From Acholeplasma sp. CAG:878 (GTDB lineage Bacteria > Bacillota_I > Bacilli_A > RF39 > UBA660): a DNA stretch of 64,000 bases. The stretch lies in assembly GCA_000432255.1 (NCBI GenBank), contig HF989928.1, positions 5,301 through 69,300 on the forward strand, given 5' to 3'. Both the position numbers and the translations under genes were made by a program. This document shows, piece by piece, positions 18,965 to 27,024 of the stretch. Each line of letters begins with the position of its first letter. Position 1 is the stretch's first letter. The notes below the pieces were generated by a model that saw only the letters and a program-made list of their open reading frames with translations, was not told the DNA's origin and searched no databases.

Positions 18965-21304
18965 TTACCATTTCCAATTTCTTATTTCTTCTAAATCTTG
19001 TCCATATTCTCTTATATATTGTTTATGACTAACTAGTTTATCTTTACATACTTGATATAGTGTTGAGCCATTATCTTCTAAATTGTCAATATATTTTAAT
19101 GCATCCATTGCAAGATGGAATCTATCAATTTCATTTTGAACTCGCATATCAAAAGGTGTTGTAATAGTTCCTTCTTCTTTATAACCATGAACGTGTAGAT
19201 TTTTATTGTGTCTTTTATACGTTAATTGATGAATTAAGTTAGGATAACCGTGGAACGCAAATATAATTGGTGTATCAGTAGTAAAGATTTTATCATATTC
19301 TTCATCACTTAATCCATGTGGGTGTTCGAGATTTGATTGTAATCTCATTAAATCTACTACATTTACAACTCTAATTTTTAATTTAGGATAATATTCTTTT
19401 AATAACTTAGTAGCAGCTAATACTTCTAATGTTGGAGTATCTCCACAACAAGCCATTACTATATCTGGTTTACTATTTAAGTCACTGCTTGCCCAATTCC
19501 AAATTCCAATTCCCTGAGTACAGTGATTAATTGCTTCATCCATAGTTAACCATTGTGGTCGTGGATGTTTAGAAGCAACTATTACATTTATATAATTTTT
19601 TGTTTGAATGCAATGATTAAAACAAGATATTAATGAGTTTGTATCAAATGGAAGATAAATTCTTGTAATTTCTGCTTTTTTAGTTACTAAATGGTTTAAA
19701 AAACCTGGGTCTTGATGCGTATATCCATTATGATCTTGTTGCCAAATATGTGAAGTTAATAAATAATTTAAGGAAGCAATTGGTCTTCTCCATGGCAATT
19801 CTTTAGTCACCTTTAACCACTTGGCATGTTGAGAAGCCATTGAATCTACTATTCTTATAAACGCTTCATAACTATGTATAAAACCATGTCTTCCAGTTAA
19901 TAAGTATCCTTCTAGTGCACCCTCACAAACATGCTCTGATAACATTGAATCAAATACCCTTCCATCATTACTTAAAAATTCATCTTCGTTGGTTATTGGT
20001 AAATTCCATTTACGACTAGTTTCTTCAAATACAAAATTTAATCTATTTGATAGAGCTTCATCAGGTCCAAATATGCGAAAATTTTTATTATCTTCGTTTA
20101 ATTTAACGATATCTCTTACAAACTTTCCTAATTCCATTGTATCTTGAGCTAAAACATGTCCTCTTTCTTTAATATCTAACGCATAATTTCTAAAATCGGG
20201 CATTCTTAATTCTTTTAAAATCGAACCACCATTTGTAACTGGTTGAGAGCCCATTCTTCTATTTCCTTCTGGGCTTAAACTTTGAATAGTAGAAAATAAT
20301 TTCCCATTTTCATCAAATAATTCTTCTGGTTTATAACTCTTTAACCATTTTTCTAATAAAGAAACATTTTCTAATTTTTCTTTATTTACAACGATTGGTA
20401 CTTGATGTGCTCTAAAACTACCTTCTATTTTTTTTCTTTCAACTTCTTTTGGGCCAGTCCAACCCTTTGGTGTTTTTAAAACAATCATTGGATATAATTC
20501 TCTTACATTTTCAGGGTTATTCTTTATTTTTTTTATTTTTTCTACTATTTTATCTAATGTTTCAGCCATCAATTCGTGCATTTTAAGTGGTTCATCACCT
20601 TCAACATAATATGGTAACCATCCACATCCTTTAAAGAAACAATCTAACTCTTGTTTAGATATTCTAGATAATATTGTTGGATTAGCGATTTTAAATCCAT
20701 TTAAATGCAATATTGGAAGTACAATTCCATCTGTTTTAGGATTTAAAAATTTATTAATATGCCATGAAGTGGCTAATGGTCCTGTTTCAGCTTCGCCATC
20801 TCCTACAACGCATGCAGCAATTAAATTAGGGTTATCTAAAACTGCTCCAAAAGCATGTGATAAGCTATAACCTAATTCACCACCTTCATTTATTGAGCCT
20901 GGCGTTTCAGGAGCAACATGGGATGAAATTCCACCTGGAAAACTAAATTGTTTAAATAATTTTTTCATTCCTTCTTCATCTCTTGTTATGTTAGGATATA
21001 CCTCACTATAACTACCTTCTAGATAGGTGTTAGAAACGATTGCATTCCCTCCGTGACCTGGTCCTGATATATAAATCATATCTAAATCATATTTTTTTAT
21101 TATTCGGTTTAAATGAACATAAATAAAATTTTGTCCTGGTACAGTTCCCCAATGACCTACTACATTAGGTTTGATGTCATTTATATCAAGTGGACGCTTC
21201 AATAGTGGATTGTCTAATAAATATAATTGTCCTGCTGAAAGATAATTAGCAGCTCTAAAATATTTATCAATTAAATTTAATTCTTCATTGCTTAATGTAC
21301 TCAT
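18965..21304 (-). CDS. xfp: Xylulose-5-phosphate/fructose-6-phosphate phosphoketolase
   Basis: The thiamine-diphosphate enzyme splits xylulose-5-P or fructose-6-P with phosphate to give acetyl-phosphate plus glyceraldehyde-3-P or erythrose-4-P. Family signatures are GHWGTVPGQNF, YISGPGHGGNA, SYSEVYPNITRDE, the ThDP-binding GDGEAETGPLATSWH, and QDHNGYTHQDPGF. The length (779) is standard for bacterial phosphoketolase. AAGGTGAATT precedes the ATG, and a TATAAT box lies at 21329-21334 on the minus strand. At its 3' end, AAATAAGAAAT and ATTTCTTATTT form a long stem over the stop codon that probably ends most transcripts before ldh. It supplies ATP via acetyl-phosphate. Confidence 0.95.
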   Translation of the reverse strand: MSTLSNEELNLIDKYFRAANYLSAGQLYLLDNPLLKRPLDINDIKPNVVGHWGTVPGQNFIYVHLNRIIKKYDLDMIYISGPGHGGNAIVSNTYLEGSYSEVYPNITRDEEGMKKLFKQFSFPGGISSHVAPETPGSINEGGELGYSLSHAFGAVLDNPNLIAACVVGDGEAETGPLATSWHINKFLNPKTDGIVLPILHLNGFKIANPTILSRISKQELDCFFKGCGWLPYYVEGDEPLKMHELMAETLDKIVEKIKKIKNNPENVRELYPMIVLKTPKGWTGPKEVERKKIEGSFRAHQVPIVVNKEKLENVSLLEKWLKSYKPEELFDENGKLFSTIQSLSPEGNRRMGSQPVTNGGSILKELRMPDFRNYALDIKERGHVLAQDTMELGKFVRDIVKLNEDNKNFRIFGPDEALSNRLNFVFEETSRKWNLPITNEDEFLSNDGRVFDSMLSEHVCEGALEGYLLTGRHGFIHSYEAFIRIVDSMASQHAKWLKVTKELPWRRPIASLNYLLTSHIWQQDHNGYTHQDPGFLNHLVTKKAEITRIYLPFDTNSLISCFNHCIQTKNYINVIVASKHPRPQWLTMDEAINHCTQGIGIWNWASSDLNSKPDIVMACCGDTPTLEVLAATKLLKEYYPKLKIRVVNVVDLMRLQSNLEHPHGLSDEEYDKIFTTDTPIIFAFHGYPNLIHQLTYKRHNKNLHVHGYKEEGTITTPFDMRVQNEIDRFHLAMDALKYIDNLEDNGSTLYQVCKDKLVSHKQYIREYGQDLEEIRNWKW

Positions 21305-21421
21305 AATTCACCTTCTTATTCTAATAATATTATATCGTATTTTAAATTTATTTTAAATACAAAATAAATTACAATTTTTTTATTTAAATATTTTTACATT
21401 TATTTACAAGAATTTTTAAAT

Positions 21422-21451
21422 AAAAAACCTTGCAAATAAATTACAAGGTTT
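21422..21451 (-). terminator. Terminator of the rplM-rpsI operon
   Basis: On the minus strand AAACCTTG and CAAGGTTT pair around an 11-base loop and are followed by TTTATTT. It lies directly after rpsI. Confidence 0.8.
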
Positions 21452-21467
21452 ATATATGCAATATTTA

Positions 21468-21878
21468 TTATCTCTTTGAGAATTGTGGCGCACGACGAGC
21501 AGCTTTAAGTCCTGGTTTTTTACGTTCTTTAGCTCTTGGGTCTCTTGTAACAAATCCAGCTTTCTTTAATATTTTACGATAACTGTCTTCATTTTCTTCA
21601 TTTGCTTTATCATATTCTAATAAAGCTCTTGTGATACCTAATCTAATAGCTCCTGTTTGACCAGTAAATCCACCACCATTAACTTTTACTTCGATATCGA
21701 ATGATTCTTCGTTATTAGTAGCAACTAATGGTTGCATTAAATCCATTACATTTGTTTCGTATGGGAAGAAATCTCTAACATCTCTTCCATTAACTGTTAT
21801 TTTTCCTTTACCTGGGGTTAACTTAACTTGGGCAACAGAACTTTTTCTTCTACCAGTTCCTAGAAATACTTTTTCCAT
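21468..21878 (-). CDS. rpsI: Ribosomal protein S9
   Basis: The 136-residue product has the S9 start GTGRRKSSVAQVKLTPG and the invariant basic C-terminus (KKPGLKAARRAPQFSKR, reaching the ribosomal P site). It sits ten bases downstream of rplM, the universal order rplM-rpsI. The ribosome-binding site (GGAGG) lies in the intergenic gap. Expression is probably set by the leader upstream of rplM. Confidence 0.97.
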   Translation of the reverse strand: MEKVFLGTGRRKSSVAQVKLTPGKGKITVNGRDVRDFFPYETNVMDLMQPLVATNNEESFDIEVKVNGGGFTGQTGAIRLGITRALLEYDKANEENEDSYRKILKKAGFVTRDPRAKERKKPGLKAARRAPQFSKR

Positions 21879-21887
21879 AATTACCTC

Positions 21888-22313
21888 CTACATTTCCTTT
21901 GGTTGTTGTGCTTGATGTGGATGAGACTCATCTGCATAAACAAATAATTTTTTATACATTTGACGTCCTAATCTTCCTTTTGGAAGCATTCCTTTAACAG
22001 CTCTTTCAACCATTTCTACAGGATAACTTTCTTTCATAACTCTAGCAGTTCTTTCTCTTAAACCACCAGTATATCCGCTATGATTGTAATAGATTTTTTG
22101 ATCTAACTTATTACCAGTTAAATTGATTTTAGAAGCATTAACAACTATTACATAGTCACCACAATCGATATGAGGTGTATATGTAGGTTTATGTTTACCT
22201 CTTAAAACATTAGCAACTTTTGTAGCTAGTCGACCTAAGTTTTGACCTTCAGCGTCAATTACATACCAAGTTCTCTCTAAGTCTTCTTTTCTTTGCATAT
22301 AAGTATTTTTCAT
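21888..22313 (-). CDS. rplM: Ribosomal protein L13
   Basis: The product starts MKNTYMQRKEDLERTWYVID and contains LGRLATKVANVLRGKHKPTY and the GMLPKGRLGRQM motif, all diagnostic of L13; its length of 141 residues is normal. ATG 22313 follows AAAGGAAAATATT. An upstream in-frame start at 22334 would run into the leader hairpin and lacks a ribosome-binding site. It is transcribed with rpsI from the promoter at 22392-22420. Confidence 0.96.
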   Translation of the reverse strand: MKNTYMQRKEDLERTWYVIDAEGQNLGRLATKVANVLRGKHKPTYTPHIDCGDYVIVVNASKINLTGNKLDQKIYYNHSGYTGGLRERTARVMKESYPVEMVERAVKGMLPKGRLGRQMYKKLFVYADESHPHQAQQPKEM

Positions 22314-22333
22314 AATATTTTCCTTTCTTACCA

Positions 22334-22360
22334 AGAATGAATTTTCCCACGATTCATTCT
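22334..22360 (-). promoter_or_regulatory. Candidate L13 leader hairpin
   Basis: AGAATGAAT and ATTCATTCT form a perfect 9-bp stem with a GGGAAA-containing loop in the transcript, just upstream of the rplM ribosome-binding site. Hairpins of this kind in front of rplM (L13 leader) are known in Firmicutes as autoregulatory sites. Identity is inferred from position and shape. Confidence 0.5.
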
Positions 22361-22391
22361 AAGCGGGAATAAATTTAATGTACCATTATCA

Positions 22392-22420
22392 ATTTTACTA
22401 AAAAAGCACATATTTGTCAA
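22392..22420 (-). promoter_or_regulatory. Promoter of rplM-rpsI
   Basis: TTGACA (22415-22420 on the complement), a 17-bp spacer and TAAAAT (22392-22397) form a near-consensus vegetative promoter. It is embedded in the loop and distal arm of the prmC terminator. Confidence 0.75.
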
Positions 22421-22437
22421 CTAAAATATATGCTTTT
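22402..22437 (-). terminator. Terminator of prfA-prmC
   Basis: A 14-bp stem with one G-U pair (AAAAGCATATATTT with AAATATGTGCTTTT) is followed by T residues on the minus strand. The loop carries the -35 box of the next promoter. Confidence 0.75.
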
Positions 22438-22462
22438 ACTTTACTTTTAGTACTAATATCAA

Positions 22463-23164
22463 CTAACTATTTAATTGAATAAATAAATACCTATCTTTAT
22501 CACTTAAATCTTTTTCAATTGTAACAGTACAATCTAAATAATTCAAAGCCAATTCTTTTATTTTTTCTCCTTGTTTATAACCTATTTCAAATGCTATTAA
22601 AGCTTTTTTATTTAAATATTTATGACAATCTTTTAATATATCTTCATAACATTTTAAACCTTCGTTTAAAGCAAATAACGCAATATGTGGTTCATTATTA
22701 TAAACTACATCCATAATATCTTCACCATATGCAATATATGGTGGGTTACTAATAATGCAATCATATTTATTTTTTAATGGTTTTAATAAATCGCCTAAAT
22801 AGAAATTTATGGAAACATCATTGTTTATTGCGTTTTTTTCGGCTACCTCTAGTGCTTTTGAACTAATATCTACTGCATCTACTTCGCAGTTTAATTTTTT
22901 TGCTAGGGTAATTGCAATGCATCCACTTCCTGTTCCTAAATCAACTATTTTTAAATTTTTCCTATTTTTTAATCTTTCAATTGTCTTTTCCACTAATCCT
23001 TCGGTTTCAAATCTTGGAATTAAAACATTTTCATTGACTTCAATTACATTACCATAGAAATCAACATTTCCAATAATATATTGAACAGGAATCCCTTGAT
23101 TTAGTTTTTTTATGCCTTCTTCTAATTCTTCTTCTTTTAAATATTTCTTTAAATATTCAATCAT
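22463..23164 (-). CDS. prmC: Release-factor glutamine methyltransferase PrmC (HemK)
   Basis: It methylates the glutamine of the GGQ motif of release factors. Visible motifs are VQYIIGNVDFYG, VLIPRFETEGLVE, the SAM-binding VDLGTGSGCIAITLAK and the catalytic NPPYI. At 233 residues the N-terminal helical domain is shorter than in E. coli (277), though the VQYIIG region is intact. Its ATG follows the prfA stop without a gap, so enzyme and substrate are translationally coupled. The terminator at 22402-22437 ends the operon. Confidence 0.93.
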   Translation of the reverse strand: MIEYLKKYLKEEELEEGIKKLNQGIPVQYIIGNVDFYGNVIEVNENVLIPRFETEGLVEKTIERLKNRKNLKIVDLGTGSGCIAITLAKKLNCEVDAVDISSKALEVAEKNAINNDVSINFYLGDLLKPLKNKYDCIISNPPYIAYGEDIMDVVYNNEPHIALFALNEGLKCYEDILKDCHKYLNKKALIAFEIGYKQGEKIKELALNYLDCTVTIEKDLSDKDRYLFIQLNS

Positions 23165-24220
23165 TTATTCTCCTCTAAGTTGTCTTGCTTGATCTTCGTT
23201 AATTAAAGCTTCTATGATTTCATCCATATCACCTTCTACAACTCTATCTAATTGTTTAGTTGTAAAAGATATTCTGTGGTCAGTTACACGGTTTTGAGGA
23301 TAATTATAAGTTCTAATTTTTTCGCTTCTATCTCCAGTACCAATTTTATTTCTTCTTTCGGCGCCCAATTCTTTTTCTCTTTGTTGATTATAATAATCAA
23401 ATAATCTTGTTTGCAATATTTTAATTGCTTTTTCTTTATTTTTAATTTGGCTTCTCTCAGTTTGTGAATAAACAACTATTCCAGTTGGAATATGTGTTAG
23501 TCTAACAGCTGAATCAGTCGTGTTTACTCCTTGTCCCCCACAGCCTGAACTTCTTGTTATATCAATTCTAACTTCATTCATATCTAATTCATAGTCTAAT
23601 TCTTCTGCTTCTGGCATAACTAATACGGTTGCTGTTGAAGTGTGCACTCTTCCTTGTGTTTCTGTTTCAGGTACTCTTTGAACTCTATGAGCTCCACTTT
23701 CATATTTTAATTTTGAGTAAACTCTATCACCTTTAATCATAAATTCGACTTGACTATAACCTCCAGCTTCACCTGGTTCTTCATTAAGCATTTCAATAGT
23801 CCATCCTTGCTTATCAGCATATTTACTATACATATGAAATAAATCGCCAGCAAAAATATTTGCTTCATCACCACCAGCTGCACCTCTTATTTCAACAATA
23901 ACATTTTTATCATCATTTGGGTCTTTTGGTAATAGTATAACTTCAATATCACTTTCTAGTTTTTCTTTTCTTTCGTTTAAATTTGTTAATTCTTCTTTAG
24001 CAAATTCTTGTAAATCACTATCTTTTAACATTTCCTTTGCAGCTTCTATGTCTTCTAAAATTTGTTTATACTCTTGGTAGGCTTGATATGCATCTTTTAA
24101 ATTTGCTTGTTCTTTGGATAAATTAGTCATATTTTTTACATCTGATATAATCTCTGGTTTAGTTAATAAATCATTTATTTCATTATATCTTGATTCTATA
24201 ATTTGTAATCTTTCTATCAT
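23165..24220 (-). CDS. prfA: Peptide chain release factor 1
   Basis: RF1 recognises UAA and UAG and triggers peptide release. The stretch SSGCGGQGVNTTDSAVRLTH holds the GGQ loop, preceded by RVQRVPETETQGRVHTSTA with PET, the RF1 codon-recognition tripeptide (PxT). Length is 351, as usual. AGGTGAAATA precedes the ATG. It is the first gene of prfA-prmC. Confidence 0.96.
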   Translation of the reverse strand: MIERLQIIESRYNEINDLLTKPEIISDVKNMTNLSKEQANLKDAYQAYQEYKQILEDIEAAKEMLKDSDLQEFAKEELTNLNERKEKLESDIEVILLPKDPNDDKNVIVEIRGAAGGDEANIFAGDLFHMYSKYADKQGWTIEMLNEEPGEAGGYSQVEFMIKGDRVYSKLKYESGAHRVQRVPETETQGRVHTSTATVLVMPEAEELDYELDMNEVRIDITRSSGCGGQGVNTTDSAVRLTHIPTGIVVYSQTERSQIKNKEKAIKILQTRLFDYYNQQREKELGAERRNKIGTGDRSEKIRTYNYPQNRVTDHRISFTTKQLDRVVEGDMDEIIEALINEDQARQLRGE

Positions 24221-24294
24221 TATTTCACCTTCTTTTTGAACAATTAAAATTATACTATATTATAAGTTTTTTAGCAATAAAAAGACTATTATAA

Positions 24295-24320
24295 TAAAAA
24301 AAATTGTAAATTAATTACAA
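24295..24320 (-). terminator. Terminator of the minus-strand prepilin gene
   Basis: TTGTAA and TTACAA form a short stem followed by eight T residues on the minus strand. It overlaps the last codons. Confidence 0.65.
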
Positions 24321-24691
24321 CTTTCCATATAAGTATAAGTCAATTGATTGTATTGTCCGCTATTTTCAACTACAAAACATCCATTAATTTCTTCTTTATT
24401 AATTGGATTATATATTTTCCCATCTTTAGTTTTTCTAACATAACCATTAGTTATTAAGTCATTTACACTTATATTATATTTTCCATTTTCTTCAATTTCA
24501 TCAATTATATCAGTATGGTCGGAAACATATCTAATTGCACTTTCTTTTAAGTTAGATAGTTGTTGTTGATAAGATTTCTCTTTTGCTTCCTTAATAAAAC
24601 CTATTACAGAAGGCATTACTACAAAAGTTAGTAATCCTAATAAAATAATAACTGCTAATAATTCAACTAATGTAAACCCTTTTTTTTTCAT
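24311..24691 (-). CDS. Type IV prepilin-like (pseudopilin) protein
   Basis: The start MKKKGFTLVELLAVIILLGL is a classic type III signal sequence: basic leader, cleavage after glycine, N-methylated phenylalanine, glutamate at +5 and a hydrophobic helix. After processing the body is about 120 residues with DLITNGYVRKTKDGKIYNP and a C-terminal cysteine pair. I used ATG 24691, which is 9 bases after AGGA; an ATG nine bases upstream abuts the ribosome-binding site. No pilus assembly genes are in the window. It is a close structural cousin of the plus-strand prepilin at 51318, which has the same GCFVV/GCIIV then C-terminal cysteine layout. Confidence 0.88.
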   Translation of the reverse strand: MKKKGFTLVELLAVIILLGLLTFVVMPSVIGFIKEAKEKSYQQQLSNLKESAIRYVSDHTDIIDEIEENGKYNISVNDLITNGYVRKTKDGKIYNPINKEEINGCFVVENSGQYNQLTYTYMESCN

Positions 24692-24747
24692 TTTATTCAT
24701 TCCTTTACAAAAAAGAACCTATTTACAGGTCTTTTTAAATTACTTAA

Positions 24748-24822
24748 TGGCAGGGAGTTTCAGATTCGAACTGAAATTCTCGGTTTTGGAGACCAAGCGA
24801 ATAACCATTAACTCAACTCCCT
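24748..24822 (-). tRNA. tRNA-Trp (anticodon CCA)
   Basis: The acceptor stem AGGGAGT/ACTCCCT, the anticodon stem TTGGT/ACCGA with loop CTCCAAA (anticodon CCA), the T-arm TTCAG-TTCGAAT-CTGAA and an encoded GCCA end are all present on the minus strand. The D-arm is weak (GAGT/ATTC with a G-U pair). A good promoter lies directly upstream. Confidence 0.92.
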
Positions 24823-24853
24823 ATATAAAGGTTAAAACCCATATAACAAGTTG

Positions 24854-24882
24854 ATTATATCATATATTTTTTAAATATTCAA
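24854..24882 (-). promoter_or_regulatory. Promoter of tRNA-Trp
   Basis: On the minus strand TTGAAT, a 17-bp spacer and TATAAT lie about 32 bases before the mature tRNA 5' end. Confidence 0.7.
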
Positions 24883-24921
24883 TATTTTTCTTTAATTTCA
24901 TATAATAAAAGAGGTGATTTA

Positions 24922-25344
24922 ATGATAATTAAGTATAATACCAAAGAAAGAGATTTACTTGCTAGGTTAATGAGAGCTGAAGCTGTTGGTGAGGGAGACC
25001 TTGGAATGTTGATGGTTGGTAATGTTGTTGTGAATAGAGCTCTAGCTGATTGTTTAACTTTCAAAAATGTTACTACAATTACTGATGTTTTGTACCAAGC
25101 TAACCAATTTAGTGGTGTTGATAGTCCTTTATTTTTCAGTAGTCCAACAACTATTGAAAAAAGTTTAGCAAATCGAGTTTTAAGAGGGGATTATTTCTAT
25201 CCGGCTACTAATGCTTTATGGTTTTATGCTCCTAGAACCGGTGAATATTGCAAGAGTGTGTGGTATGGTCAAACACTAGCTGGCAGATATAAAAGTCATT
25301 GTTTTTACAACCCTGAACCAGGGATTTGTAAAGATATACATTAA
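24922..25344 (+). CDS. SleB/CwlJ-type cell-wall hydrolase (Hydrolase_2)
   Basis: The 140-residue product begins with DLLARLMRAEAVGEGDLGML, where the glutamate in the RAEA motif is the catalytic residue of the SleB/CwlJ family. It continues with VGNVVVNRAL, QANQFSGVDSP and ALWFYAP. These enzymes cut cortex peptidoglycan during spore germination or act on vegetative wall. There is no signal peptide and no binding domain, so it resembles CwlJ, which is also leaderless, more than SleB. GAGGTGATTT precedes the ATG and TATAAT lies at 24901-24906. It is convergent with the transglutaminase gene. Confidence 0.85.
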   Translation: MIIKYNTKERDLLARLMRAEAVGEGDLGMLMVGNVVVNRALADCLTFKNVTTITDVLYQANQFSGVDSPLFFSSPTTIEKSLANRVLRGDYFYPATNALWFYAPRTGEYCKSVWYGQTLAGRYKSHCFYNPEPGICKDIH

Positions 25345-25370
25345 AATGAAGGAAAACTTCATTTTATTTT
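25343..25370. terminator. Bidirectional terminator between convergent genes
   Basis: AAAATGAAG-GAAAA-CTTCATTTT is a 9-bp stem followed by ATTTTT on the plus strand. The complement also reads as hairpin plus T-rich tail inside the end of the facing gene. Confidence 0.7.
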
Positions 25371-25901
25371 TATTTCATTTAAACTATTTATATAATTATT
25401 AAACTCTTTAAAAGATAAATTGGCATCAACCTTATAAAATTGTGTAACTGGTCTTGCTATACCGCCTGATAGAGCAATAAAATAATCATTTATTTCTTTT
25501 AAAGCTTGTTCTTCACTTTCATATTCATATATTCCAACTTTTAAATAATTTGGGTGTTCAAGGTGATAGACTTTATCATCTTTATAATACAAAATAAAAC
25601 AGTGCATATGTTCTTCAGCTTCTAAATCATCAAAGTCATCGCTTTCATAAATTCGCGTGCAATACATTTTATTTTGTATATTTAAGCTTTCTAGTAAATA
25701 GTGTATTAAATACACTTGTTCAACACAAGTTCCGATTTTGTGTTTTAAAACTTCTTCTATTGAAGCTGTTTTGTATAATTTCCTTACATTTTTCATCTCA
25801 CCCATATGTTTTTGTCCGTTGTAATCTAGCCAACCATATTTTATGTTTTCTACCATGAATGCTAATATATCTTCTGGAGTTCTTATATCTTTTATTTGCA
25901 T
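25359..25901 (-). CDS. Transglutaminase-like cysteine protease-fold protein
   Basis: The 180-residue product shows a transglutaminase-like core: the cysteine in KIGTCVEQVYLIHYLLESL, the histidine in EEHMHCFILYY and an acidic or histidine partner in VYHLEHPN. In this superfamily the Cys-His-Asp triad cleaves or cross-links peptides. There is no signal peptide. The substrate is unknown. GGTGG precedes the ATG. Confidence 0.65.
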   Translation of the reverse strand: MQIKDIRTPEDILAFMVENIKYGWLDYNGQKHMGEMKNVRKLYKTASIEEVLKHKIGTCVEQVYLIHYLLESLNIQNKMYCTRIYESDDFDDLEAEEHMHCFILYYKDDKVYHLEHPNYLKVGIYEYESEEQALKEINDYFIALSGGIARPVTQFYKVDANLSFKEFNNYINSLNEIKIK

Positions 25902-25946
25902 ATAACCACCATATCTATACTACTAGATTATTTATCTATTTGCAAG

Positions 25947-25967
25947 AAAAAAAGAAGATTTCTCTTC
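25947..25967 (-). terminator. Terminator of the LysM amidase gene
   Basis: On the minus strand GAAGA-GAAA-TCTTC is followed by seven T residues, four bases after the stop codon of the amidase C-terminal half. Confidence 0.8.
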
Positions 25968-25970
25968 AAT

Positions 25971-26897
25971 TTAGATTTTTAAGACTTGACCTATACTTAA
26001 TATATTACTTGTTAAATTATTTTTTCTTTTTATTTCATCTACAGTTGTGTTGTAATTTCTTGCAATACTATATAAATTATCACCTTTTTTTACTGTATAT
26101 GTGTTTGCCTTAGTAGATGGAATTAGTAATTTTTGATTGATACTTAATATATTACTTGTTAAATTGTTTAATGATTTTATTTCATCTACAGTTGTATTGT
26201 ATTTGTTTGCAATACTGTATAGATTATCTCCTTTTTTAACTATATAAGTTTGATAACCTTCTGATGGTGTGGGTACTGTTTTTGTAGGAATTAATAGTCT
26301 TTGACCTATACTTAAATTAGTAGTTGATAGGTTGTTATAGTCTACTATATCCTTTACATCTAGGTTATATCTTCTTGCAATGTTATATAGATTATCACCT
26401 GATACTACAGTATAAACTGTATAATCACCTGGTTCGACCGGAACTTCTGTTTGTGGAATTTTTAGGACTTGGCCTATATTTAACAGATTACTTGTTAAAT
26501 TGTTTGCAGCTTTTAATTGTTCTACAGTTGTGTTGTATTTTTTAGCTATACTCCAGAGGCTATCACCCTTTTTTACTGTATATGTATTTTGAGTTGATGG
26601 TAATCCTATATATTCGCTAACTGCTCTAACTACTGCTTCTGCATATCGTTCATAATTGTTTTTTAACCTATTGGCATCAGCTTCTGTGTCTAGAAATCCA
26701 TATTCTACTATAATTGGTTCTGTTATACCTGTGTTTCTATGTATAAAATAGTAATCTTTTGATGTGTTGCTTGGTAATCTTCTTTGATATGCTTTTCTAA
26801 GTACTTGGCCTTCCTTACCGATTTCTTCTAAAACTAAGTCTGATAATTCATTATTATTGCGTAGAGCGTATATTACTTCGGCACCTTCGCCACCTCC
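25971..26897 (-). pseudogene. C-terminal part of a LysM N-acetylmuramoyl-L-alanine amidase, split by the island
   Basis: From the GGAGG junction (26897) the frame runs 308 sense codons to TAA at 25971 without a usable start. It encodes the second half of an Amidase_3 domain (GGGEGAEVIYALRNNN, IVEYGFLDTEADANRL with the catalytic glutamate). Four LysM repeats follow, each with a YTVKKGDNLYSIA-type start and an LSIGQ-L-IP end. LysM repeats bind peptidoglycan. Upstream of the junction the frame meets a stop (TAA). The missing N-terminal half is at 44904-45161, and joining both at the common CCTCC core gives a 393-residue enzyme. The ORF is undamaged, so it is interrupted rather than decayed. Confidence 0.93.
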
Positions 26898-26917
26898 GGA
26901 AAGATTTTATGTGATTA
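26893..26917. other. attL: core CCTCC plus element arm
   Basis: Core CCTCC at 26893-26897, then 9 bases, then arm TTATGTGATTA (26907-26917) on the island side. Paired with attR it reconstructs attP as two inverted arms 26 bp apart, about 48 bp in all, as expected for a large serine recombinase. Confidence 0.75.
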
Positions 26918-26974
26918 GGCTATCATTTTTTTCTTGATTTTACTGCATTTTTATTTTTTCTAAAAATAGTATAG

Positions 26975-27012
26975 GGGATGGTAAGATTGTGTGATTAACA
27001 ATTTTACCACCC
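26975..27012 (-). terminator. Strong hairpin after the recombinase gene
   Basis: On the minus strand GGGTGGTAAAATTGT and ACAATCTTACCATCCC form a 15-bp stem with one mismatch, followed by a T-rich stretch. Confidence 0.65.
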
Positions 27013-27024
27013 TATTTTTATTAT

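Noticed and set aside
25971..26600. Tandem DNA repeats or CRISPR-like array
   Set aside because: The periodicity comes from four coding LysM repeats of unequal length; there are no identical direct repeats with regular spacers. No CRISPR array is seen anywhere in the window.
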